Positions 43,777 through 51,131 of a stretch of DNA of 64,000 bases are shown piece by piece. The translations under genes and the position numbers were made by a program. Positions within the stretch are counted from its first letter, which is position 1; each line of letters begins with the position of its first letter. Origin of the DNA: WHSW01 sp035296705 (lineage in GTDB: Bacteria > Actinomycetota > Thermoleophilia > Solirubrobacterales > 70-9); contig DATHAL010000041.1 of assembly GCA_035296705.1 (NCBI GenBank), positions 30,640 to 94,639 of the forward strand. The letters are read 5' to 3'. The notes beneath the pieces are model-generated. The model was given only the letters and a program-made list of their open reading frames with translations, made no database searches and was not told where the DNA came from.

Positions 43777-44724
43777 TCAGTCGAGCGCCCGAGTGAGGAT
43801 CTGCTCCGCTTGGCTCGCAGTCTCGTCCGAGAGCGGGGCGGTCCCGGAGGCCTCGGCTAGCGGGGCATGCTCGTCGAGTACGAACCGTAGGAACGCCGCA
43901 ATCTGCGACCGGCGCAGCGCATCCCGCGACACGTAGACGTAGAGCGAGTGCGTGAGGGTGTACTCGCCGCCCGGGATCGACTCGAGGGTCGGTGCAACGC
44001 AGCCGTCGCCGTCGTCGATCCGGAGCAGCCGCAGCGACGGATCGATGGCGCGGTAGGCGGAGAACCGCAGGTATCCGAGGCCGGCGGGGTCTGCGGCGAT
44101 CGCATGGACAAGCGCGCGGCCATCGTCGACGACCGTGTAGTCGCTCCGAATGACGTCGAGGTCATCGTCGAACGCCTGCGTGAACTGGTCGTACGCGGCC
44201 GACCCGCGACCCGGTCCGTAGAGTCGCACCGGCTCATCGGGGAGGCGGGCGCCGGTGGCGGGATCGTCACCGAGGTCCCGGTAGCGGCGAGGACCGTCGC
44301 GTGCCCAGAGCTGCGCAAGCTGGTCCGTGGTCAGGCACCTGATCGGCAGGTCCGGATGCGCGAGGATCGCGATCGCGTCCGCGGCGACGGGCAGGTCGAA
44401 GAAGACGACGCCGCGGCGCCGGCACGCCTCGACCTCCCGCTGTCCGATCGGCCTCGAGACGGCAGCGATCCCCACCTCGCCCGCGCAGAGGCGCGCGAAG
44501 GCGCCGTGGGTCGTGCCGCGGCGCACGGCGGCGCGCACCGAGGCATGGCGGCGCTCGAACCGCGCAGCGGCGGCCCCGGCGAACGGCGCGAGCGCCTCGG
44601 ACGCGTCGATCGCGATCGGCCCGGAGAGCCGCTCGGGCTCGCCGCCGGAGTCATCGCCGCAGCCAACGGCGCCGAGCAGCATGGCGCCCACGAGGAGCAC
44701 GAGCCAACGCTTTCTCACCGGCAT
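43777..44724 (-). CDS. PstS-like phosphate-binding lipoprotein, divergent paralogue
   Basis: 315 residues from ATG 44724 (an ATG at 44739 is also in frame). Lipobox GAVGC is followed by GDDSGGEPERLSG. It aligns throughout with PstS at 42642 (SRPIGQREVEACRRRGVVFFDLPVAADAI, CLTTDQLAQLWA, DGDGCVAPTLESI), but the usual phosphate signature T-x-GSST is replaced by AIDASEALAPFAG and the GTSGGF loop by GTTHGAFARL. Ligand specificity may therefore differ or be lost. It lies between the orphan regulator and pstS on the same strand. Confidence 0.82.
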   Translation of the reverse strand: MPVRKRWLVLLVGAMLLGAVGCGDDSGGEPERLSGPIAIDASEALAPFAGAAAARFERRHASVRAAVRRGTTHGAFARLCAGEVGIAAVSRPIGQREVEACRRRGVVFFDLPVAADAIAILAHPDLPIRCLTTDQLAQLWARDGPRRYRDLGDDPATGARLPDEPVRLYGPGRGSAAYDQFTQAFDDDLDVIRSDYTVVDDGRALVHAIAADPAGLGYLRFSAYRAIDPSLRLLRIDDGDGCVAPTLESIPGGEYTLTHSLYVYVSRDALRRSQIAAFLRFVLDEHAPLAEASGTAPLSDETASQAEQILTRALD

Positions 44725-44756
44725 CAACGCCCCCGGCACGCTAGCCGGGGCCGGGC

Positions 44757-45542
44757 TTACGCGGCCGTCGTCCTCGCGGGCTCCTCCGGCTCGACCCGCT
44801 CGGGTTCGGTCGGGCCCGGGAGGTCACCATCGGCTCCCTCGGGTGCCAACGGCTCGAACCGGTAGCCGACTCCGAAATGGGTGTGGATGTACTCCCACTC
44901 CGGCGAGAGGCGCTGGAGCTTCGCGCGCAGCTTCCGCACGAAGACGTCCACGGAGCGATCGCCGTGCGCCATCGCGTAGCCCCACACCCGCTGGTAGATC
45001 TCCTCACGCTCGATCACGCGGCCACTCGCCTCCGCGAGCACTTGCAGGAGCTCGAACTCGCGCCTCGTCAGCTCGAGGCTCTGCCCGGAGACGAAGGCCT
45101 GGAACTGGTCGGCGCGGATCTCGAGCTCGCCGGCGACGACCGGCCCCTCGTCGGCCTTCGGCCGGCTGCGCCGCCGCCGGCGGACGACGGCCTCGATCCG
45201 GGCCATCACCTCCTCGGGATGAGAGGGCTTGACGATCCAGTCGTCAGCCCCGAGCCGGAGCCCGCGCACCCGCTGGGCCACCGTCGAGCCGTGGGTGCAG
45301 ACGATCACGCCGAGGTCGGGCAGCATCCCGCAGATCCGCTCCAGGAACTCCCAACCGAGCGGCCCGAGCACCGAGAGGTCGACCAAGAGCGCGTTCAGCT
45401 TCGCGCCGACGAGCTGAGCCTCGGGAACGCTGCTCGAGTGGACGCGATACTCCCACCCGGCGGCCTCGAAGCGTCGCGTGACGACGCGGAGGAAGGCGGT
45501 GTCCGTGTCGATCACGGCTAGACGGACTGTCCCAGGCTTCAA
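44757..45542 (-). CDS. Orphan OmpR-family response regulator beside the pst operon
   Basis: About 261 residues from TTG 45542; a GTG at 45590 is in frame, but its extra 16 residues are not receiver-like. Receiver residues: acidic Asp12/Asp14 (IDTD), phospho-acceptor Asp55 (LLVDLSVLG), Thr83 and Lys105 (IVKPSH). The winged helix is complete: SLELTRREFELLQVLAEASG, RSVDVFVRKLRAKLQ, YIHTHFGVGYRFEPL. A ~30-residue acidic Pro-rich tail follows. No kinase gene is adjacent. Position suggests the PhoB/PhoP/RegX3 role (inference). Confidence 0.85.
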   Translation of the reverse strand: MKPGTVRLAVIDTDTAFLRVVTRRFEAAGWEYRVHSSSVPEAQLVGAKLNALLVDLSVLGPLGWEFLERICGMLPDLGVIVCTHGSTVAQRVRGLRLGADDWIVKPSHPEEVMARIEAVVRRRRRSRPKADEGPVVAGELEIRADQFQAFVSGQSLELTRREFELLQVLAEASGRVIEREEIYQRVWGYAMAHGDRSVDVFVRKLRAKLQRLSPEWEYIHTHFGVGYRFEPLAPEGADGDLPGPTEPERVEPEEPARTTAA

Positions 45543-45584
45543 GCTTGATCCATCGTAGTGGCGTCCGCGCCCCGCGCAGCCGTC

Positions 45585-45624
45585 GTTCACAGGACTTTCA
45601 CACGCTATTTCTCGGTTTTTTCAC
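45585..45624 (+). promoter_or_regulatory. PHO-box-like array between uppP and the orphan regulator
   Basis: GTTCAC at 45585, TTTCAC at 45596, TTTCTC at 45608 and TTTCAC at 45619 are four direct units at 11, 12 and 11-base pitch on the + strand. The array is A/T-rich in a 70% G+C setting. It could drive the candidate + strand RNA that follows or, bound in the other orientation, the orphan regulator. Confidence 0.5.
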
Positions 45625-45725
45625 TTCTCGGCGGCATCGAGTGCGGAAACTGAGGCTCACGAGATCCTCTCTCGTGCAGCGCGCGGCCCTCACTCCCTGC
45701 CCCGGGGCGCCGCGCGCTTTTTATT
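45618..45725 (+). ncRNA. Candidate small RNA ending in an intrinsic terminator
   Basis: Both flanking genes are on the - strand, yet this segment carries features of a short + strand transcript: PHO-box-like repeats upstream, a perfect 7-bp hairpin CACGAGA/TCTCGTG (45658-45664, 45670-45676) and a terminator with a T-run at 45718-45725. The 5' end is a guess from the repeats; CTATTT near 45605 is a weak -10. No convincing open reading frame lies inside. Expression is unproven. Confidence 0.35.
45679..45725 (+). terminator. Rho-independent terminator oriented on the + strand
   Basis: GCGCGCGGC at 45679-45687 pairs with GCCGCGCGC at 45709-45717, followed by TTTTTATT. On the - strand the hairpin is not followed by T, so it cannot be an ordinary terminator of uppP, which ends at 45736. 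It therefore marks the end of a + strand transcript. Confidence 0.7.
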
Positions 45726-45735
45726 CCGCCCATGC

Positions 45736-46578
45736 TCAGAAGGTCGCCTCCCGGACGCCGGCGGCGATCACGGCGAGCACGATGACGCCGACGATCACGC
45801 GGTAGACGACGAAGACGTCGTAGCTGTGCGTGCGGACGAAGCGCAGGAGCCCCCAGATCGCCAGATAGCCGGAGATCGCTGATGCGGCGATTCCCGCGGC
45901 CATCGGCCCGGCGACGCCGTCCGGCAGCCCCTCGCTGACGGCGTCATAGCCCTTGTAGATGACGGCGCCGAGCGTCGCCGGCACCAGCATCAGGAACGAG
46001 ATCCGCGCCGCGGCGTCGCGGCTGAAGCCGAGGAAGCGCCCCGCCGTGATCGTGATCCCGGAGCGAGAGGTCCCGGGGGCCAGGGCCAGCGCCTGGGCGA
46101 CGCCGATGATCGCTCCGTCGCGCACGGTCACCGCCTCTGTCTCGTGGCGCTGCGGGAGCCGGTCGGCGAGCCAGAGCAGCAGCCCGAAGACGATCAGCTG
46201 GATGCCGATCATCCACGGCTCGCCAAGGTGCTCGTCGATCCAGTCGGCTCCGAGGCCGCCGACGATCACCGCCGGGATGGTGCCGACGATCACCACCCAG
46301 GCGAGGCGGCCGTCGGGGTCGTCGATCGAGCGCGCCGCGACCGTGCGGAGGAACCCGAGGACCATCGCCCAGAGCTCGGCGCGGAAGTAGACGACGACGC
46401 CGAGCAGCGTCCCGAGGTGGAGCGCGACGTCGAAGGTCTTGTTGAACTGGTCGTGATGCTCGAGGAACGTGTAGTCCTGAAGCCACGGGACGAGGATCAG
46501 GTGCCCGGAGGAGGAGATCGGCAGGAACTCCGTGAGCCCCTGCACGATCCCCAGGAGGATGGCCTCGAGGATCGACAC
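45736..46578 (-). CDS. uppP: Undecaprenyl-diphosphatase
   Basis: 280 residues with about eight membrane spans. Both active-site motifs are present: LTEFLPISSSGHLIL near the N-terminus and ALAPGTSRSGITITAG in the middle. The enzyme recycles undecaprenyl pyrophosphate for cell-wall synthesis and can give bacitracin tolerance. The LQDYTFLEHHDQFNKTFDVALHLG-type loop is usual. Upstream 64 bases separate it from a divergent small gene. Confidence 0.95.
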   Translation of the reverse strand: MSILEAILLGIVQGLTEFLPISSSGHLILVPWLQDYTFLEHHDQFNKTFDVALHLGTLLGVVVYFRAELWAMVLGFLRTVAARSIDDPDGRLAWVVIVGTIPAVIVGGLGADWIDEHLGEPWMIGIQLIVFGLLLWLADRLPQRHETEAVTVRDGAIIGVAQALALAPGTSRSGITITAGRFLGFSRDAAARISFLMLVPATLGAVIYKGYDAVSEGLPDGVAGPMAAGIAASAISGYLAIWGLLRFVRTHSYDVFVVYRVIVGVIVLAVIAAGVREATF

Positions 46579-46642
46579 GGCGGCGCAGCTTACGCGGCCT
46601 CGTTAAGGCCAGAGCCCCGCCCGCGGCGATAGAGTTCGACGC

Positions 46643-46888
46643 GTGAGACGCCTCGTCAGCCTCGTCGGCGCCGCCTTGATCGCGCTGCTCGTGCTCGCGC
46701 CGGGCGCCCTCGCCGCCGACGGCGTCGGCCTCTACGGGCGCACCGACGACAAGGTCGTCACCTACTTCGCGTTCGCCGTCATGGCCTTCTTCGTCGTCTT
46801 CGTGATCACCGCCTCGCTGATCCAGATGCGGCTCGAGAGCCGCAGGGAGCGCGCCGAGGAGGAGCTCGAGCGCCTCCGGCGCCCCTAG
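46643..46888 (+). CDS. Small secreted or membrane-anchored protein
   Basis: 81 residues from GTG 46643. A cleavable-looking signal (LVSLVGAALIALLVLAPGALAA) is followed by GVGLYGRTDDKVVTY, one membrane span (FAFAVMAFFVVFVITASLI) and a basic/acidic coiled tail (RLESRRERAEEELERLRR). No family recognised. It lies 17 bases before an enoyl-CoA hydratase gene and may be co-transcribed with it. Confidence 0.7.
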   Translation: MRRLVSLVGAALIALLVLAPGALAADGVGLYGRTDDKVVTYFAFAVMAFFVVFVITASLIQMRLESRRERAEEELERLRRP

Positions 46889-46905
46889 CCCAACCCGGGC
46901 GCGGG

Positions 46906-47712
46906 ATGCCGAACGTCTCCTACGAGCGCCGCGGCGCAGCGGCGCTGCTCGAGATCACGCGCCGCGAGCGCAGAAACGCGGTCGACGAGCAGACGGCGGC
47001 GGAGCTCCTTGCCGCCTACCGCGAGTTCGAGTCCGACGAGGGGGCGCGGGCGCTCGTCCTCGCCGGCGAGGGTCCGGAGGCCTTCTGCGCCGGGGCGGAC
47101 CTGAAGGCGTTCGCCGAGCGGGCCGCGAGCTTCAGCGGCGACGACCCGGAGGAGGAGATCGGCAGATGGCTCGACGAGCGACCGGACGGGCCGCTCGGGT
47201 TCACCCGGCTTCAGGCCTCGAAGCCGACGATCGCCGCGATCTCGGGCTGGTGCCTCGCGGGCGGGCTCGAGCTCGCGCTCTGGTGCGATCTTCGGATCGC
47301 GACCTCCCACGCCCGCCTCGGCTTCACCGAGCGGCGCTTCGGCGTGCCGCTGATCGACGGCGGCACGCAGCGGCTGCCGCGGATCGTCGGCACCGGCCGG
47401 GCGCTCGAGATGATTCTCACCGGGCGCATCGTCGGGGCGACCGACGCGCTCGCCTGGGGCCTGGTCAACGAGGTCGTCGCCGAGGGCGCCCACGTCGAGC
47501 GCGCGCTCGAGATCGCGGAGGGGTTGGCGGGCTTCCCGCAGCGGACGATGCTCTCGGACCGGCGCGCTGCGCTCGAGGGACTGGGGCGCCCGCTCCCCGA
47601 CGGCCTCGAGCTCGAGGCGCGCCTCGGCCGCGCGTCGGCGATCACCGGCGCGGCCGGTGCGGCCCGGTTCGCGGCGGGCGAGGGGCGTGGCGCGGAGGGC
47701 GCCGGCGTCTGA
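46906..47712 (+). CDS. Enoyl-CoA hydratase/isomerase family protein
   Basis: 268 residues. Crotonase-fold oxyanion-hole segments are AFCAGADLKAF and GWCLAGGLELALWCDLRIA. Catalytic-type Glu residues occur in FTERRFGVP and ALEMILTGR. DGGTQRLPRIVG follows. Hydration or isomerisation of an unsaturated acyl-CoA is expected. Unlike the second homologue at 48849, it has the full GGTQRL motif. Substrate unknown. Confidence 0.9.
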   Translation: MPNVSYERRGAAALLEITRRERRNAVDEQTAAELLAAYREFESDEGARALVLAGEGPEAFCAGADLKAFAERAASFSGDDPEEEIGRWLDERPDGPLGFTRLQASKPTIAAISGWCLAGGLELALWCDLRIATSHARLGFTERRFGVPLIDGGTQRLPRIVGTGRALEMILTGRIVGATDALAWGLVNEVVAEGAHVERALEIAEGLAGFPQRTMLSDRRAALEGLGRPLPDGLELEARLGRASAITGAAGAARFAAGEGRGAEGAGV

Positions 47713-47715
47713 TCC

Positions 47716-48585
47716 TCAGCCGATCCGGAACTCGGTCAGGAGCCGCTTCTCGGACTCGCCTGCGACCGAGGCGACCACCTCGACCTGGCCGTCGAGCGGC
47801 GTCCCGCGAAGCTTCGTCGCGAGAAGGTCGTCGACCTGGAAGATGCCGGCCGAGTTGTTCATCGCGATCTCGATCCGGACCGCTCGCTCCTCGCCCGCCG
47901 AGATCTCGATCCGATCGATAGCGGCGGCGGAGATTGAGTGGATCCCCACCTGTCCCGCCTCGACGGGGATGCGTGAGCGCCCGTGCGCCATGTCGAGGGC
48001 ATCCGCGACACGCACGACGCCGGCCTCGACCGTATACGGCTCGCCTCGACGGCGGTGGCCGATGATCGCGTGGAGCGCCTCTGAGATCACCGCCGTGCGC
48101 TCAGCCTGGTCGCGGTAGACGTCGGCGAGCAGCTCGCGGAGCTTGCGCTCGGTGAGGAAGAGGCTGTAGGCCTCGTGATCGACGCGGTGGATCGACATGC
48201 CGACGTCGTGCAGGAGCGCCCCGGCCGCGACCACGACCTCCGCGTCGCGGTCCCGGAGCCCGTGGTCGGAGACCATCGCGGGGCTGAGGCCGCCCCTGAC
48301 CAGCAGGCGAAGCAGGCGCAGCGCGATGTTGAGGACGACCTGGACGTGGACCCACGAGTGATCGGACATCCCGAGGCGCTCGGATTGCACCTGGGCCATG
48401 TGCCACCACGTACGCACCTCGGCGTCGGCGTTGATCCCCTCGAGCAGCGCCTCGAGCCTGCGGTTACCGCGGCTCGGGGCGCTCACGTGCGCGGCCTCGA
48501 TCGCCTCCGCCGGCCGGCGCCCGATCTCGCCGGGACCCGTGGAGGTCTCGCCTCCGGGCAGCGGCGTTTCGTTCTCCGGCGCCAT
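47716..48585 (-). CDS. HD-domain phosphohydrolase
   Basis: 289 residues. Metal ligands of the HD superfamily are visible: His76/His80 region (DHSWVHVQVV), His126-Asp127 (LLHDVGMSIHRVDHE), His near HAIIGHRRRG and Asp in VRVADALDMAHGRSRIP. The first ~55 residues are low complexity. The C-terminal ~80 residues form a separate beta-rich part (IEISAGEERAVRIEIAMNNSAG). Nucleotide or cyclic-nucleotide hydrolysis is possible, but the substrate is unknown. Confidence 0.83.
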   Translation of the reverse strand: MAPENETPLPGGETSTGPGEIGRRPAEAIEAAHVSAPSRGNRRLEALLEGINADAEVRTWWHMAQVQSERLGMSDHSWVHVQVVLNIALRLLRLLVRGGLSPAMVSDHGLRDRDAEVVVAAGALLHDVGMSIHRVDHEAYSLFLTERKLRELLADVYRDQAERTAVISEALHAIIGHRRRGEPYTVEAGVVRVADALDMAHGRSRIPVEAGQVGIHSISAAAIDRIEISAGEERAVRIEIAMNNSAGIFQVDDLLATKLRGTPLDGQVEVVASVAGESEKRLLTEFRIG

Positions 48586-48610
48586 CCGGCCGCGACTCTA
48601 CCCTGGGCTC

Positions 48611-48796
48611 GTGGCTGGTGAGGGACCGCGCAGCCCCAGGTGTCCGGAGACCGGCGTCGCGATCCCAGAGTGCAGCTGCGAGCGCTGCCTGATCGCGATG
48701 CTGAGCGAGTTCTCGCCGCACCTTCTCAACGGCGAGATCCGCGTGCGGCGGCTTCGCCCGCGCAGGGGACCGCCGCGCCGGCGCGAGGCGGCCTGA
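48611..48796 (+). CDS. Small cysteine-cluster protein
   Basis: 61 residues from GTG 48611. Four Cys in CPETGVAIPECSCERC could bind a metal ion; a helix (LIAMLSEFSPHLLNG) and an Arg-rich tail (RRLRPRRGPPRR) follow, suggesting nucleic-acid contact. It diverges from the HD protein gene across 25 bases. Not recognised as a known family. It may be real, since codon use is typical and the following 52 bases contain a likely promoter for the next gene. Confidence 0.45.
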   Translation: MAGEGPRSPRCPETGVAIPECSCERCLIAMLSEFSPHLLNGEIRVRRLRPRRGPPRRREAA

Positions 48797-48848
48797 GCGC
48801 TTGACCTGAGATTGCGATCGGCGATTGCGGACGTAGAATCGCCGCCTG

Positions 48849-49574
48849 ATGGCCGGCATGCTCTCAATCGACCGGGTCGGGGAGGTTGCGGTGGTGACGC
48901 TGCGCCGGCCCGACAAGCGAAACGCGCTCTCGATCGAGCTGCGGGTCGAGCTCGCCGATGCGTTCGGCGCCCTGTCGGAGGATCGCGGTGTCGGCTGCGT
49001 CGTCCTCACCGGCGCCGGGAGCGCCTTCTGCTCGGGCATGGACACGAGCCAGTTCGGCGGCGATCGCGCTCATCGCGAGCGGCTCGTGGAGACGAGCACG
49101 CTCGCGTTCCAGGCGGTCGGCAACTGTCTGCGACCGGTGGTGGCCGCCGTCAACGGCCCCGCGCTCGCCGGCGGCTTTGCGCTCGCGCTCCTCTGCGACC
49201 TGCGCGTGGCCTCCTCCGACGCCACCTTCGGCTATCCGGAGCTGCCACGCGGAATCCCGCCGAGCTACGCGGCGGCGCGGGCGGTGCTGCCGGCGACCGT
49301 GGCTCAGGAGCTCTGCCTGACCGGGCGGACGGTTTCCGCCACGGAGGCACAGAGGATGGGGATCGTCCGAGAGGTGGTCTCCGGCGAGGTGCTTTCCCGG
49401 GCGCTCGAGCTCGCACAGCGGGTGGCGGCGCTGCCACGCCAGGCGATCCTCGAGACGAAGCGGCGGACGCTGCTCGAGCGCAGCCACCTGTGGGGCTTTC
49501 TCTTCGAGGACGAGGAGCGGGTCTTCCGCCGGGCGCTACTCGGGGACACCGAGGACGAGCGCGGCGCCGCCTGA
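48849..49574 (+). CDS. Enoyl-CoA hydratase/isomerase family protein
   Basis: 241 residues. Crotonase motifs: RRPDKRNALSIELRVEL, AFCSGMDTSQFGG and GPALAGGFALALLCDLRVA form the CoA pocket and oxyanion hole; Glu in YPELPRG and AQELCLTGR are candidate acid/base residues. The C-terminus is short. TTGCGA with TAGAAT 16 bases on (about 48813-48838) is a good sigma-70-type promoter immediately before ATG 48849, implying a very short leader. Substrate unknown. Confidence 0.9.
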   Translation: MAGMLSIDRVGEVAVVTLRRPDKRNALSIELRVELADAFGALSEDRGVGCVVLTGAGSAFCSGMDTSQFGGDRAHRERLVETSTLAFQAVGNCLRPVVAAVNGPALAGGFALALLCDLRVASSDATFGYPELPRGIPPSYAAARAVLPATVAQELCLTGRTVSATEAQRMGIVREVVSGEVLSRALELAQRVAALPRQAILETKRRTLLERSHLWGFLFEDEERVFRRALLGDTEDERGAA

Positions 49575-49602
49575 CCGCCGGCCTCGGCCGCGAGACCGCC
49601 GG

Positions 49603-50079
49603 CTACGGGCCGCAGACCGGCCAGGGGCTCGAGCCCGCCTGGCTGTAGAGGAGAGACGCCCGGTAGTCCTGCTCGGCTTCCGACGCCTCCGCCGGGCTGC
49701 CGGAGCCGCCCACCGAGGCCCAGGTTCCTGTGTCGAACTGGTACTTGCCGAAGTAGGTACCGGTCGCGTCGACCGCGGTTGGATCGCCGCCCGACTCACA
49801 AGCGGCGATCGCGTCGAGGCTCGCCTGCGAAACGCCGGACGCAAGGGCGAAGTCCGGCTGCGGATCGCGCTGCTTGGGGCCGGCGCGGTCGGCCGGGCGT
49901 GCGAGCTCGTCGACGCCAGCGCGCAGTTCCTGCGCGGAGACGTCGCGCTGAGCAAGCAGATCGCGGTGGGCGACGATCTCGAACTTCTGCGCGATCTCGG
50001 GCTCGGCGGCTCGGGCGGCCGTCGCTGTGCCTAGCGTGACGACGCACGCAGCGACGATCAGCGGGGGCTTCAGTTGCAC
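49603..50079 (-). CDS. Rpf-like secreted muralytic protein (transglycosylase-like domain)
   Basis: 158 residues. A signal peptide (LIVAACVVTLGTATAARA) and a ~60-residue linker precede a compact C-terminal domain LDAIAACESGGDPTAVDATGTYFGKYQFDTGTWASVGG...LYSQAGSSPWPVCG. This is the resuscitation-promoting-factor/lysozyme-like fold, with catalytic Glu95 in CESGG. It would cleave peptidoglycan outside the cell. A perfect CRP-type site and a structured leader precede it. Confidence 0.88.
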   Translation of the reverse strand: MQLKPPLIVAACVVTLGTATAARAAEPEIAQKFEIVAHRDLLAQRDVSAQELRAGVDELARPADRAGPKQRDPQPDFALASGVSQASLDAIAACESGGDPTAVDATGTYFGKYQFDTGTWASVGGSGSPAEASEAEQDYRASLLYSQAGSSPWPVCGP

Positions 50080-50164
50080 GGACAGTTCACCTCCGTTCAG
50101 GGCGCCCGGTCGGCGTGGATCGCCTCGATCTGTTCGGGGTGTCGGGGGCCGGGCGGCCTTCGCG

Positions 50165-50226
50165 CCCCGCGGCCGGCGCTACGCTCAAAAGGCGCCGAGC
50201 AGGCTGCCTCGGCGGCGGCCGCGGGG
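50165..50226 (-). other. Large hairpin in the rpf-like 5' leader
   Basis: CCCCGCGGCCG (50165-50175) and CGGCCGCGGGG (50216-50226) form an 11-bp stem enclosing a second hairpin GCCGAG/CTCGGC (50194-50199, 50208-50213). On the - strand the inner hairpin is followed by CCTTTTGAG. It lies in the ~140-base leader expected if TATACG at 50231-50236 is the -10. The c-di-AMP riboswitch consensus is not present. Confidence 0.4.
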
Positions 50227-50270
50227 GATCCGTATAGCGGCGGAGGTTTCCAGTGCCCTCACCGTTTATG

Positions 50271-50286
50271 TGTGATCACGGTCACA
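50271..50286. promoter_or_regulatory. CRP-type site TGTGA-TCACGG-TCACA
   Basis: The arms match the CRP/GlxR consensus TGTGA-N6-TCACA exactly. The site lies between the divergent rpf-like gene and the lipoate ligase-like gene, about 50-55 bases upstream of the inferred rpf-like transcription start and directly before TTG 50288. In mycobacteria and corynebacteria rpf genes are known targets of CRP/GlxR. Confidence 0.65.
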
Positions 50287-50287
50287 T

Positions 50288-51067
50288 TTGCAAGAAAACG
50301 CTCACAATTCCGCCAAGCCCAGCCTGCGCCTGATCAGGCGCGGTTTTCCCGACCGCCCCGCCTACGGGACGGGCGTCTCCGAGGCGATCCTGCGCCGCGT
50401 TGCCACCGGCGAGCTCCCGGACACGATCCGCATCCATCGCCCCGCCCGCGAGCTCGCGTTCTCCAAGCAGGACCGCGCCGCGGCCGGCTTCGAGGCGGCC
50501 GTGGCCGCCGCCCGCCGCTCCGGGTTCGAGCCGGTCGTGCGGCTTGCGGGAGGTCGCGCCGCCGCCTTCCACGAGGGGACGCTCGCGATCGCCTGGTCGA
50601 GCGCCCACGAGCGGCCGGTCGCCGGCACGCACCAGCGCTTCGAGCAGCTGGCGGAGATCGTCCGCGGCGCGCTCGCGCAGCTGGGCGTCGACGCCCGCGT
50701 CGGCGAGGTTGCGGGCGAGTACTGCCCCGGCGCCTGGAGCGTCAACGCCAGCGGGCGCAAGAAGCTCTCCGGCATCGGGCAGCGGATGATCCGCGGCGGC
50801 GCCCACCTCGGATCGGTCGTCGTCGTCACCGACTCGCGGCTGCTGCGCGCCGCGCTCGAGCCCGTATACGCAGCACTGGAGCTCGATTGGGACCCGGAGA
50901 CGACGGGAAGCATCGAGGACGAGGTGGCGGGCATCGAACTCGACCAGGTGGAAGCGGCGCTCGTCGCCCGGCTCTCGGAGTCGTTCGAGCTCATCGAGGC
51001 GGAGCTCGAGCCGGAGACGCTCGCCCTCGCAGAGGAGCTCGAGCCCGGACACACGCCGGCGCGATGA
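50288..51067 (+). CDS. Lipoate-protein ligase/octanoyltransferase-like protein
   Basis: 259 residues from TTG 50288, the only canonical start before the conserved region. The BPL/LplA/LipM fold is recognised from GGRAAAFHEGTLAIAWSS, AGEYCPGAWSVNASGRKKLSGIGQRMIRGGAHLGSVVVV; the Lys pair in GRKKLSGIGQR includes the lipoyl/octanoyl-binding lysine. Residues 27-31 (GTGVS) replace the usual substrate loop. It probably attaches or transfers lipoyl/octanoyl groups. The CRP-type site touches its start. Confidence 0.8.
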   Translation: MQENAHNSAKPSLRLIRRGFPDRPAYGTGVSEAILRRVATGELPDTIRIHRPARELAFSKQDRAAAGFEAAVAAARRSGFEPVVRLAGGRAAAFHEGTLAIAWSSAHERPVAGTHQRFEQLAEIVRGALAQLGVDARVGEVAGEYCPGAWSVNASGRKKLSGIGQRMIRGGAHLGSVVVVTDSRLLRAALEPVYAALELDWDPETTGSIEDEVAGIELDQVEAALVARLSESFELIEAELEPETLALAEELEPGHTPAR

Positions 51068-51131
51068 CCGTTGGGGCCAGGCGGCCGAGCCCGAGCACCA
51101 CGTCGAGGTCGAGCGCCCTTACCATCGACTG

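Noticed and set aside
45545..45805. 86-codon + strand frame between the orphan regulator and uppP
   Set aside because: Low-complexity basic composition, no ribosome site, runs through the terminator hairpin and into uppP antisense.
50080..50226. c-di-AMP (ydaO-type) riboswitch before the Rpf-like gene
   Set aside because: Context fits, but the conserved blocks around GGGGUGAAUC and CAGCUAACC are absent; only generic GC hairpins are seen.
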